Shown: positions 45,504 to 57,149 of the stretch, piece by piece | Layout of the letters: every line of letters begins with the position of its first letter | Numbering within the stretch: position 1 is the first letter of the stretch | Assembly: GCA_003254905.1 (NCBI GenBank) | Contig: QANU01020924.1 | Location: 51,212-115,211, forward strand | Source of the DNA: Nissolia schottii | Lineage: Eukaryota > Streptophyta > Magnoliopsida > Fabales > Fabaceae | Reading direction: 5' to 3' | DNA: 64,000 nt | The notes under the pieces: generated by a model | Database searches by the model: none | The model's input: the letters and a program-made list of their open reading frames with translations, nothing else | What the model was told of the DNA's origin: nothing | Program-made: the position numbers and the translations under genes

Positions 45504-45666
45504 ACTGCAAACAAGACGAATCCAATCACACCCCCATTATTCAGATTATTCAAATTCAGATCAATATTGAAAATCCCAGAAAACATTCAGATCGCTAAGG
45601 CTTCTTTTATTAGAAAAAGATAGAAACTTTGAAGGGAAAAGGTTGATGGAGAAAACGTATCTTACA
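45504..45666 (-). other. Likely 5'-leader intron of b5 copy 2
   Basis: On the minus strand, CACCCCCAT|GTAAGA (donor, 45665) and TTTGCAG|TGGG (acceptor, 45505) bound about 161 bases just upstream of the ATG. Copy 1 conserves the same two sites (CCAT|GTAAGT and GAGCAG|TGG). The splice is inferred from motifs and conservation. Confidence 0.5.
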
Positions 45667-45729
45667 TGGGGGTGATGACCGAGCGAAAGGCAGCACTTTC
45701 CCCCGCTACGTTTTTTCTTCTGATCAGAA

Positions 45730-46770
45730 AAAAAAAACAAATCTTTTGAGTTAAAGATGTATTAATTTAAATATATTGAAATAAAGATGTATAATATGAA
45801 TAGGAATGAATCAGGCCTTAACACTTTAGTTTTTGGTTTGGGTTGTCATATACTATTTTTTTAGTTTGGAGTTTAACCGGCTTACATGTGTATATTTTTT
45901 ATTATAAAAAAATTTGTTGTTTAGCCTGTTATGACAGCTTGTTACTGTGACTTGTTACTGTGACCTTACTGTGGTCTGTTACACACTCAATAAAATAACA
46001 TTCAACAATAATAATATCCAAATATCAACTAAAAGAATTATTCTCAACACATAATACATAATTGGGAACATAATTAATGTCACTAAAATTTGAAATAGAA
46101 CATCTCAATTAGATTTCTCATCATATATTGTCAAATGTGATCTCTCACCATTAAATAATGAGGTATGCTCCATACATGACATAAGCAACAAAGAATTAAT
46201 GGTTAAATGTCATACTTAACAAAAAAATCTAATTGATAGGATTCATTTCCAAAATTTGAGAATCCATTTTATTTATAAATGAAAAATTATTTAATTGGGA
46301 AGCCATGAGAATATGAATTGACAAATGAATTTCATGAAAATTTAAAATAAGAATTGATTTGATTTTGAAATCATTCTACTTTAGTTGTAAAACATTTGAT
46401 TGATTTGATTCCTAAACCAAATGGTTCCAAAGTCCGTGACAATCAAAACTCATACCCCCATGAGTTTAATTTAGGGTTTGTTTAAAAAAGAAAAATTAAA
46501 ATAATAAAATTATATTAATAAATATGACTGCATAAAATGTTATAAAAAGTGATGTTAGCCTAGTGGTTAAGGCATTGCCTTGGTATGATGAATGTCTATA
46601 ATTCGAGTCCTTATGAAGGTAATGTAAGTTCTGGGCCTAGCCTTTTTGTTTACTAAGTGAGTATGGTACAATACAAGTGAGTAGTAACACGCATAAAAAT
46701 AGACGAAACAAGTATATTAAAATATTACGGACTATCAATTTAAAATAGTTTTAGGTCCAAGATTTGACAA
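45730..46770. other. Intergenic DNA with a SINE-like piece (46546-46650)
   Basis: AT-rich. GATGTTAGCCTAGTGGTTAA (46551-46570) resembles a tRNA A-box region, and TATAATTCGAGTCC (46597-46610) a B-box. No tRNA fold was seen, so a tRNA-derived SINE is more likely than a tRNA gene. 46240-46430 has CCAAATGGTTCC-type text like a MITE end. Confidence 0.4.
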
Positions 46771-47583
46771 GGGGTTTGGTACAACCTCCAAAATTTTAGG
46801 GTATGGTACAATTAGTATTATAATGCATCCATCAAAGTTAGTTATACTATACACTAGTTAATTTAATGGACAAATATGATAGACTAGTTGTGCACTTAGC
46901 ACTTACGACCCACTCTAATATCTCTCTAAATCTATCGATGAAGTGTCATCCTAACCACCCTTCTGTCGACCCTCACATATCCAAATCTCAACCTCATCTT
47001 CCTCACCCTTCCCCCCCTACCGACACTCCAACCACCATGAAACACACAGCCTTTGTGAATCACATCCGCCACTGCTACCAGCCCAACGTTTATGTTCATT
47101 GTTCATGTTGCAATTGCGTTGATTCATGTTTGAGATGCTTGAGATGGGTGGTCCTCTGCTTGATTTTTTTTGGTTTCTCTATATTGTTTAGTATCTTAAT
47201 ATGGTGGCTGCAGTGTGTAAAGGGTGTCCACAAAGATTGTGGTGGTGCTCAGCTGGAGATGATGAGGTGGTGGAAGGTGGTGGGGGTATTGGAAGGTTGG
47301 TGGTGAGGTTGACGGTGGTGTGGAAGGGTTGATGGTGAGAATTTGAGGGGATCTCATTGGGTAACATCCCTATTTATGGACTACAAAATAAATGGATGAG
47401 ATTAAGAGGTGCATGGTGCATTGAACCTAACTGGGTGTATCATAAATGTTGCCTGTATTAAAGTTATTTTTTTAATCATTAAATCTGGATCATCCATTTT
47501 GTATAAAATATTGGATAAATGGTGAGTTTGGACTTTATTGTACTATAACCTAAAACTTTGGTGGTTGTACCAAAACCCTCGCC
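46771..47583. mobile_element. Terminal-inverted-repeat element with a 146-codon open frame
   Basis: GGGGTTTGGTACAACCTCCA (46771) and, at the right end, ACCAAAACCCTC (to about 47580) form inverted ends that continue as AAATTTTAGGGTATGGTACAAT and its mirror. Inside, 46866-47306 is open: a His/Pro-rich N-terminus (LPHPSPPTDTP), a Cys-rich middle (CSCCNCVDSCLRC) and one hydrophobic segment (VVLCLIFFGFSILFSILIWW). The family is unknown. The frame may be chance, or a captured gene fragment. Confidence 0.55.
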
Positions 47584-50500
47584 CCAAAATTTATGATTTG
47601 TTTTTGTACTTTTCGGAAGTCATCAGTAATGTTTTTAAATTTTTTTTATCCCAGTGTATCTATACATCTTATTTCTTTTAGAAAAGTCATTTTTGTTATA
47701 TATTTTTTTTTTGAAAAGTTTAAACATCTAACCTATCAAAATACACTTTACAATATTCTTAAAACAATAATAATAATTTTTTATTGTGTCTTCAAATACA
47801 AAATAACTTATTCATAAGTTTTTATTTGTCTCCATATGTTCTTTCACACGAGGATTTAAAGTTGTTTACTCAAACTGACTCTTAGACTATTATCTAATCA
47901 TTTATTGACACATCGATAAAAGTGGCCATGCCTCAACTTATCACCTCAAAATCTTACACACAATAACGCATGATTGAGTGATGGTGTAAAATTATTTTTT
48001 CACTAACGATGCATAGCAATTAAATTCATGTTTTATGTAATTGAAATCTTATAAAAGTTTAATTGTTATGAATTATTAGTATAAAAAAGTTTTACATTAT
48101 CATTCAATCACGTATTGTTATATCAATAAAAGTGGTTAAAGTTCACACCTTATCTCAATAGTCTCACTAACAATAACATATAATTAGATGACACGATAAA
48201 ATTCTTTTATATCGACATAATTATTAAATTGTTATAAAAGTATCAAACATGAATCAGGAACAATTTTTATGTTAATTTATGTACTTTTAAAAAGAGGAGA
48301 TGAGTTTATACTCTCTAGTGTCTCAATGCCTTTATTCCTTTTGTTTCATAACCTGAATCAAACACTAAGATAACGTACCTGTTAGGTAAACCCTATAAAT
48401 AGTAGGGAATAAAATGATAAATTTTAAACCAATACTATTTCAATCAATAGTTTACATTTTTTTTTTCTGTCTGAATTTTAATCAATAGTTTTTTTGGGTC
48501 AAATTTTAATCGATAGGTGTAAGGCATATTGTTCACAATCAAATATTTGAACTTAGGCATTGGCCCATCCTAGGCCCAATAAGGCCTGAGTGAGCAACCC
48601 AAATATGAATACTATTTTAATTTTAGTTATTGCATATATCACATATTGTTCAGAGTTTTTTTCCCCTCCCACTCTAATGGCTGTTTATATACACGGCAAA
48701 TTAACAAAAAAAAAAGGACATGGCAGCAATTACTTTATGTATACAAGACTTTCTCCTCCTTTTCTCATTAGTCATTTCATTCAATATTTTCTCATATGAT
48801 TCTATTCTTACAATAAGACAAACAATAAGTAACAACTAATTATATGTACTCACAAAAAATGTGAGTTCATTGTCATGAACAAGAGTGATAGAAGAGTTTG
48901 TATGCCTTTGTTTGATTGATTTGTTTTTGTTTGTTCCTTTTTTTCCCTATTGAGTGGGAACCTTTGTTCATTTGCACCATACAATGGCTAAAGCTAGCAT
49001 GAATTAAAATCCAATTATCATCCAAAGAAAATAATTATGCAATATTATTTTGTACTTTGCATGTGCCAAAAGAAAATAATTAAAACCTCATCCCTTTGTT
49101 CAACCACACAATCACAAGTCTAATTGACAGGGACATCCACTTCTTAAGACAAACTAAAGCCAAACAACAAGGGGATAACACGAATTACAGAATCACATGG
49201 TTCAGTGCATTGGTCATAAAATACACTAAGAAAACCCTATGTATTTAATTTAATCTTACATAGATATCATAATACAAATCTACATTTCATGATAAACAGT
49301 GACACTCCATGAGCTCTCGGCCTAGCTGGTACCTGCAACAAACCAGAGACATCAATATCCAATCCAACCTAATAATTTCACTATTATAAGGTTTACTCCT
49401 TCGGTTTCAAAATATTTTTTAAATTAGGGTTAATTTACAAATTAATAATTAATAATTCATCTTGACAATTATACAAAATAAATTAAGTACACAAAATTAT
49501 CTCGGCCTTAAAAATCATAATTTTGACTAATATAATTAATCCTACTCTCCTGGATATTGCATGTACTAATAATTAATACATACAATTAAATCAAGGATAT
49601 TATATAAAAAAATAATAATACTATCTTGATATTCACGATTGATAGATATTGTCAATTCCTGAAAATCCAATATTCAAACATATATTTTGATACAAAGATA
49701 ATTGAGTTTTCTGACTAGATAGGGTTATTGTTAATTTAGCACTGACCTAACTACAATAATAAATTTATGATGCATTGAATGTAATGGAACAACCAAAATT
49801 TCACCTTTGATTTCCTAACAAAGAAAAACCCTAATAAACACAACAAGGATAGAGTAACAATTTTCACATGATCCTTTACAAAATATTGAGTCACTACGGG
49901 GTGATCTAGTGGTGAGGGACGTGGGTAGTTTAGGCTCAAACCTCATTGCCACTCGTGTACCAAAAAAAAAAAAAGAATACTAAAATATTGAATTGATTGG
50001 ATTTTTTTAATCCAATATTGCCAAATTCTACCCTTTTTTTTGTTGTTTTAAAATATAGCAATTGGCTTCATTTACAAATCCTATGAAATTTGGTTCTTTA
50101 ATTTTGAAATCTTGTCAAATTTGATTGGATTTTGATGATAATCGATTTGATTATAAGTTTAAACTCAATTCAAATCAAATCAATTATTATTTTTAATCAT
50201 TTCAAACACTATGTAATGTATACATAATAAGTGATTTTTAAATCAATACAAATTCTATTTTATTTAATTAATTCAAAATATAATATTTAATTTATAAGTT
50301 AATTTAAATCAAATCAAATCATTTCTGATTTTAATTGATTCCAAATACACCAAATGTTATATAATCAAAATAGTTTACTAGAATTATTACTACAATTTGT
50401 AAAAGAATTAAAGAGTGTGAATGTGATGATAAGTAATAAGTTTTAAAAAGTAAAAATTACTTATTCACCCGAAGGTTAAAAAAATGTATAGTATTTTTCA

Positions 50501-51184
50501 AATTAAAATCCCCACTTTTCCTTAGTTTGGCAGGCAATAAGAGCCAAAGGACAGTTATATACTTGACTTTCTTGCTTGGAGTTTTCAGAGTTATTTTGTA
50601 GGAGGGACCCATAGATATATATAAATCATTAATTGGTTGGTCACAATCACATGGAAAATGATAATTGGGAAACACAATTCTCAAACCTTGCACCTATCTT
50701 GCCATGCATATATACCACTACAATATGATTCTTCAAGAATATTTAGACCCTTTCGTGGTGCATAATTAATTTGTGTTCCAAAATATAAAGAAAAATTGGA
50801 GTGAAAATATTGAAAATGATTCATCTTATGTTGAATTTTCACATGATATTGCCATCTGTAATTTCTCACCATTATTTCTTTTTTATTGTTTATGTCATTG
50901 ACAAATTTTATCATCTCAATCAATAATAAAGATTATACATGACATCACGTGAAAATTCAACATGAGAAAATTCACACATAATGCTATTTGCTTGGGTTTG
51001 AGATAAGATCAAAAACAATGTGCATACACTACTTTATCATGACAACATAACGCATGTGTTTGTCATATGTTGAAAACAAAGAAGAAAAGACATAAAAAGA
51101 CACCACCTTAGTATATATGGAAACACTTAATGATGGACGTTTTAGGAAAAGAAAAGATGGGATTTAATTTGGAAATTCCGTACC
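47584..51184. other. Intergenic DNA between TAC1 and the b5 genes
   Basis: AT-rich, no gene recognised. 47985-48060 and 48110-48240 share a diverged 'TGATGGTGTAAAATTATTTT / GATGACACGATAAAATTCTTTT' motif, suggesting an old duplication. 49895-49974 is SINE-like. A 3' part of the TAC1 transcript may extend into 50000-51184, since TAAG|GTACG follows the stop codon. Confidence 0.5.
49895..49974 (+). mobile_element. Short SINE-like element with A tail
   Basis: GGGGTGATCTAGTGGTGAGG (A-box-like), then TTTAGGCTCAAACCTCATTG (B-box-like) about 30 bases on, ending ACCAAAAAAAAAAAAAG. The A tail and the box spacing support a tRNA-derived SINE. Confidence 0.5.
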
Positions 51185-53147
51185 TTAAATTGGAAGACAA
51201 TAAATTGTGGCATTGCCTTCAATCTTATTGTGATCATCATCAACGTTAGTTCCTGTTGCACTCACAACTTCCAGGCCTTCATGTTTGAGATTCTTGCCAT
51301 CAAGATCCGGATGGATTTTCCTCTTCAACATTTTCTTCATGAGCTACAACATCATTACAAATTAGTTAATATATCAAACCAAATCCATGCAAATCCCCAA
51401 TCAATATGTGTTTGGGTTAGGTTATTTTAAGAAAAATCGCTTCTCCAAAATAATTAATACCCCTTAACATGCTCTTAGTATAGCTTAATTCGTATTGGAA
51501 AAGATATATGTTCCTATAAACAAAAGGGAAAAAAGATTAGATGCTCTTAGTGAAAGAAAAAGTTGGTGCTTTGTTCTATTAAATGATCGACACTTCAACA
51601 ATTGCATTATATAGTTGTAATAGGAGATAATAATTAATGATTCACAAATTTAAAGTGTTAAACATTAAATAAATCAGAGTATGGCATTTTTTTTTGTCCG
51701 ATATGGAGAATCTAAGAATCTCTAGAGCAGAAGGCCCTCACTTTCAAAACTCAACATAATTTAACTCGGCCAAGTTTTCTCTCAAATTCATTAATTAGGG
51801 CATTTTTTGTAGATACAATCAATCAGTTAGTGATTGAGGAAATGCCCAAGAAGAAATTCTTGTATGACTATAAAGCTTTATGTTGGATAGGCTATTGATC
51901 ATACACAAAATAACATTTCAACCACTATCTAGAAAAGATTCGCCACTTAAAGTTAAAATGTTGTTCTGTGTGTGATCAAGAGTTAGCATATCCAGAATAA
52001 TGATTTATGATCACATAATAATTTCTCCTACATGAGGCACTACTACTTACATTTTTTATATCTTTCATTGGATGTGGTTTGTCCTTGGCACTAGGAATGA
52101 GCTTCTTGGCAAAAGACACTCCATGCTTTGCTTTAAGGCTTGGTTTTTGATCACTTGAGTACTCAATCAAGACCTTTGAAGGGTTATTCATCTTGAACTT
52201 GACATCAGGATCAGCCAAGAAGAGGTCAGCTAGTGTGATCCTTTCCCCTCTCTTCTTCTTTTGATCATCATCACTCTCTTCCACCACAATATCATTGCTT
52301 GATTCCATGATGATCTCATGAGAAATCAAAGATTGTTGTTGAGCCACAACAATTTCATTGAAGGCCCTAATAACCTCTTCCTCTTTGGTGGTAGCATTAT
52401 AGTAATTAGCATCATCATCACCATGGTTTGTAACATCCTCAAAGTTGTGCTCAAATGTGTTGTGCATCAATGGATTAAGCTCCTCGTTTTCAGCATTGTA
52501 GCACTCTTCATCATGATCTTCACCTTTTCCATCATCATGATCAATCTCCAAAGCATAGTACTCCTTGTGATTGTTGTTGATATTGGAGTTATTCAATGGA
52601 TCATAGCCAAGAGTGCCAATGGTTAGAATGCCATCTTTCCAACCACCAAGCATATCACTAAGGGCAACTTGCTTGAGCAAAGCTTGAGTACTATCCCCAT
52701 TGTTGTTTATTGCAGGTTCATTCTTTTTCATGTTTGAAGCAAACCCATCTAAGTAATTAAAAACAATAATCAAAAGGGTCAATAAAAGGAGGATGAATTA
52801 AACTCCTAATTGAAAGAAAGAATTAAACAACAAGAATTATAGAATTTCATTTTAGCTATGGAAATTTATAGTGAGAGAAGTTTAAGTGATAGAGAGGATT
52901 AATTACCCTTTAGAGAGTTATGATGAAATCTCTTGTGCACCCAATTGAAGATCTGTGACAAACAATTTGATGAAGATCAAAGGAATTAATGTCTGTGTAA
53001 GAACACTACTATAATATTATGTGACCTCTATAGAAAATTAAATGACTTAGAGAAAAGTAAAACAAATTGAATATGCATGAGAATTGGAGGAACAAAAAAA
53101 TGAAGGTTATGTATATATATGCATGGCTTCAATTCAATCACCTTCAT
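51185..53147 (-). CDS. TAC1: TILLER ANGLE CONTROL 1 (TAC1), IGT family
   Basis: Four coding exons: 53147-53142 (only ATGAAG), 52952-52907, 52748-52051 and 51343-51185. Donors GTGATT, GTAATT and GTAAGT and acceptors ACAG, TTAG and GTAG keep frame, giving 909 bases and 302 residues. The N-terminus is MKIFNWVHKRFHHNSLKDGF. GWKDGILTIGTLG (residues 53-65) holds the IGT motif. An acidic middle (EEEVIRAFNEIVV, then IVVEESDDDQ) and the conserved block ITLADLFLADPDV follow. The end is KDKPHPMKDIKNLMKKMLKRKIHPD and a 30-residue tail. No C-terminal EAR-type motif is seen, which separates TAC1 from LAZY1-type members. TAC1 promotes outward branch and tiller angle (known for the family). The reading that runs past 52051 to 51976 is intron read-through. 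Confidence 0.95.
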
Positions 53148-53198
53148 TGTCTGTGTTTTGATCAGAAAAGTTGGCTAGAGTGAAGGAGGCTATGAAGG

Positions 53199-53208
53199 CT
53201 TATATGAG
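53199..53208 (-). promoter_or_regulatory. Putative TATA box of TAC1
   Basis: CTCATATAAG on the minus strand lies about 52 bases upstream of the ATG, implying a very short leader. It could be secondary to another start site further out. Confidence 0.4.
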
Positions 53209-53270
53209 ATGGAGAAAGTGAGGGATATGGAATATGAGGGGACCAATATGGGTGGTTGAACTAGGCTGTG

Positions 53271-53278
53271 CCACGTGG
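53271..53278. promoter_or_regulatory. G-box palindrome upstream of TAC1
   Basis: CCACGTGG, a perfect G-box, lies about 125 bases upstream of the TAC1 start. G-boxes bind PIF, HY5-type bZIP and related factors. Arabidopsis TAC1 is known to depend on light, so the site fits, but binding is inferred. Confidence 0.5.
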
Positions 53279-53429
53279 CCAATGTACCGACATTCTATAC
53301 TTCATTAACTAGGTATAGATTTCTACATTATTATATAATTAAGTCTATTTAGTAGTTAATGCGGTGATACTGATTTTTTTTGTCAAAATTAATTATTTAC
53401 ATAATACTACACTGAATTTATTGATTGAT

Positions 53430-53433
<4 letters not shown>

Positions 53434-53470
<37 letters not shown>
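53434..53470. repeat. (TA)n microsatellite
   Basis: An uninterrupted run of about 18 TA units between the TAC1 promoter and the 53525 block. Confidence 0.9.
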
Positions 53471-53473
<3 letters not shown>

Positions 53474-53524
53474 ATTAACCAAATTTTAGACAATATTCAT
53501 TAGCATAATCTAACTTACTTATAA

Positions 53525-54050
53525 AAGTACATGTTCTGACCTGCTTGGAATGATGACGTGTCTCTAGGAGAGGCCTCTCTCATATGGTATTGACTGGTTT
53601 CTAGTGTCAATGGAAATGTGTTCGAGACGGGGACTTGCAAGGGACTTCGATTTCTAAGTCAATAATTGTTTTAGGTGAGTTCTCGAGTGAAAAGTAGTGT
53701 ACCTAGTCACTAGTCTAAGTCTCTATCTTATAGACTCAGCTTGGTTTATTGGCTGAGTGGCCTCTCACGTCGTGCACAAGCTGTTCGGGGACATGGCGAG
53801 GTCTGTTGCCCTCAACAGTCAATTGCCGAAGTGTAGCTTCTATTGTGGATGCGTTGGGATATGGATCACATGCTTTCTGACATATTTTCTAAGTGACAGT
53901 TATGTTGAGTTAAATGTGTCTGCACCTGACCTCTCTTGGGTTGAGTTCTTGGTTCAGGTCCTTGGCTTGTGGGCAGTGTCATGGGCTTATTCTCGACCCA
54001 GTCCGGTAAATATGAGAGAGAATTAAATATATAGGACACTAGAATATGCA
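53525..54050. other. GC-rich block of unknown, probably repeat, origin
   Basis: Composition jumps from AT-rich to roughly balanced. Words such as GACCTGCTTGGAATGATGAC (53538-53557), GAGTGGCCTCTCACGTC (53755-53771) and GGGCAGTGTCATGGGC (53970-53985) look like an old repetitive element. The frame 53757-54026 is open (89 codons) but shows no known domain. Confidence 0.4.
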
Positions 54051-54240
54051 TCCGCACAAATGCACAGAGTATACCAATATATAGATTTAATATGTTGATT
54101 ATTTATGACATTTCAATAATTTGGGAAAGGTTATTGTTTTCAAAGTTAGTGTGATATGTGTATGTGTCTCTTGAATTTTAATTATAAAGTGTATAATTTT
54201 ATTTTATAAGAGATATAGTATATTCTATGCATAAATTTAA

Positions 54241-54520
54241 GGAGTAAAACTTTATTTTGATCATTAAAAAGTGTAGTGGTTACCACATTAATCTTTTTAA
54301 AAAATTGTCCTATATTAGTCCCTCAATAATTAAAAATGTCTTTACATTAGTGTTTTGAAATAACTAATATGGTGATTGTTATATTTTTGAAGAATTAACA
54401 AAATGACTAATATGTGATATTTTTAATCATTAAGAGACTAACTTCGTAAAAAGTAAATAAATTAAAAGACTAAATTTGTGACGGTTATATCTTTGAGAGA
54501 CCAAATCTCCCCTACGAAAA
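54241..54520. repeat. Foldback element
   Basis: AAAACTTTATTTTGATCATT...TTAGTCCCTC and the inverted ...GAGACTAACTTCG...GAGAGACCAAATC pair with each other; centre near 54375. Ends approximate. Confidence 0.5.
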
Positions 54521-54789
54521 TGGCCTAGCTTTTCCCCTATGTATATTATTAATGAAATGTATGGTTTGTGAGATTAACAGAAGGTTAGCACATTTTACAG
54601 CAAAGTTGATGCCATGATAACAAACAATTAATATATATTTCTAAAAAATTTGTTATATACAAAATGAGTAGGAGTCTTGATATTGATTTTGGAGTCATCT
54701 CTCGCATGAACACCTTTTCATCGACATTGTTACCCGTACGTGTTAAAACCTTGGCTTCAATATATCTATCTATCTATCTATCCATATAT

Positions 54790-54823
54790 TGTAAAGAAAT
54801 TTGGTTTCCTTGGTCTATTTGAT

Positions 54824-54867
<44 letters not shown>

Positions 54868-55296
54868 TATAAAAGTATGATCATATTAGCTATTTTATCA
54901 TGACTTATATATAATGGTCTCACTATTGTTTGAAATAAAATAAAATAAGTCTATGCTACTTTCGGTTTAAGCCCAAATGAGAATAAAAACCTATCATGTT
55001 ATTTTTGCTTGGACTTCTAGGGTTTTATAGGAATAAAAAACTAAGTATAAATAGATAATAAAAGGTCTTGTTCGCCAACACATCAAAATCGAATAAGCAG
55101 TCTCTTTCCCACCTGAAGACCTGCGCTCAACCCCTGTAAGGGGATACAATGATTTTGGTTGAAGAAGACTAATAATCGCGAATCCAAACACTAATGATTA
55201 ATATCAATCAACTCCTATATATTTAGAAATTCAGGTACGCTTCCGCATCTAACCTATTTATCTTCTTGATGATTTAACAAATAGAGTTTTCTAACA
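54790..55296 (+). repeat. 5' LTR of the copia element (507 bp)
   Basis: Aligns along its length with 60504-61010. A (TA)n tract (54827-54864) lies near its start. The AAGTATAAATAGATAAT stretch (near 55045) is the likely promoter TATA. The 3' copy has an extra segment near its end (about 60970-61000) where this one has AACAAATAGAG. Confidence 0.88.
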
Positions 55297-55298
55297 AG

Positions 55299-55310
55299 TG
55301 GTATCAGAGC
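55299..55310 (+). other. Primer-binding site
   Basis: TGGTATCAGAGC, three bases past the LTR end, is the perfect plant copia site complementary to initiator Met-tRNA. Confidence 0.9.
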
Positions 55311-57149
55311 TATCCATGATTGAATCATTGAGAAATAACTAATTTACTTAATTATTGATTTTGTATCAAGGTGTATTGAATTGTTAAAAAATTTAAATTC
55401 TATTTATTGAGTTGATTCAAACAATTCTTGTGACTGTGGGCTAACGTAAATAGTGTAAAAATGAACTACTAAGGATTTATGGATTCAGTGTATGATCATC
55501 ATGATCTCGGTTTCAACTGTATTCTTTACAGTGCTATGAAGTTTCCCTTTTGGTTTGTCATGAAAGTAAATACAGAGTAACATGTATTTGATGTATTGTC
55601 CTCTTATTTGGTTTTTGGATATATATTGAATATGAATTAATATGACATTATTGATGATCTCCTTTTGTTTTGATCATTCGATCAAGCTCTTTGCAGTTTC
55701 GCTTGATCTTATGTTTGAATTTGGACAAAAAAAAGGTTGTGAATCCTTTTTTTTTTTGGGAGGGTTCCGGAATTGATAGAGTCAAGTCATATATGGCATT
55801 GGAAATTCAAAAGTGTGACTACATGCTTGTATATATTTCATATATGGATCCAACGATTTGTCTCTATGATGATCTATCTTTTAATTAAATTTATTGTGAT
55901 TCCTTTTACGACTAAGGATTCAGTATTCCCAATCAAGTTTTCTTACGCTTATAAGGATTAAAGATTCTTTAACAGAGTTTGGAATGTGTTCTTTGAGCCA
56001 TTTATTGTTTTGTATGGTGATTTGGTGAAGGTGGTACCTTCTTTTGTATAATTCTATAACCTTCCATCTTTGTTACCCTAAGGTGTTTACTGTTCATTGT
56101 TGAATAAACTCATGGAATCAGCTTCACTTTTGTTTTGCGAAACCGAATCCAGTACTTTGAATTTCATATCTTTTCTGGTTTTGAGGTGAATATTTGCAAA
56201 GTGTTGATTATTATTAAGGATTTGCTTCTAATAATATTTTGATTGATTTTATCCTTAAGATATACATATCTTTAAATTTAAAATTTCTTTATTATGGATA
56301 TGGTAAAATCTTAAGGATTTTGAGAATATTTTGGTATTCAATAAATTGATTTTAGAATATGAAATATATTGATGTGATCCAATGTTCAATTAAAGAATCT
56401 TAATAATTTTGATGATACTTTGAATCCTCTTGTGTTATTTAAATTCAAATATTTATAAGAAAATAAGTTTTGAGATGAATTAATCGAAACAATATGTTAC
56501 TGAAGTAACCTCTATTGTTAAAGTAAGTTTATTTTAGAACATAACGAAAACGGTGAGCATGTAATTCATGTGAATATTGGTCACCCAAAGGAAGATCAAT
56601 ATTTGACGGAATTATATAAACACTTGTGATAATAAATATTTTAGATCCTATTATGTTAGTTTTGCATTCAATTATTTTTTAAGGATAAGAGTTTTTAAAG
56701 TAAATTAATAAAGACAACATGCTGCCAAAGTAGTCTCTCTTATCAAAGTTAATTTATTTTGGAACGTAAAGAAGGTTGTGAGTATGTGATTCATGCAGAT
56801 ATTGATTAACCCAAAAGAAGGTCAATATTTGGTTGAATTATATGCACACCTGTGATAATAAATATGTGACAATTATTAGGTTTTATGTGAATAATAAGTC
56901 GGTTCAAAGGCTGACTTATTGTTTGACAAAATTTATTATCAATATTTTATTACTAAATCAAGAGTACCACTTACAAGTTAATATTTTTGTCCAAAAACTA
57001 AATATTAATGTTCTGCTCAGTATCTTGTAATGGACGCTATATTTTTTAAAAAAAATTTGAACATGTGTGAATATATTGTTTTGTTCTACTTTTTTGCTTT
57101 TGTTATATTTGTTAACATCTTGATTTCTATGAGGAATGAGACTAACTTG

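Noticed and set aside
45484-45586. Longer b5 copy 2 start beginning further upstream (MFSGIF...)
   Set aside because: The upstream part crosses the inferred 5'-leader intron and has no match in copy 1. The conserved protein starts MGSNSK at 45484.
46551-46625. tRNA gene
   Set aside because: A- and B-box-like words are present, but no acceptor stem or cloverleaf could be drawn; more like a SINE.
52318-52626. 102-codon plus-strand frame
   Set aside because: Shadow antisense to TAC1 exon 3.
52749-52782. TAC1 start at the open-frame Met around 52782
   Set aside because: This is intron sequence before a TTAG acceptor. The family N-terminus MKIFNWVHKRFHHN is found in upstream exons.
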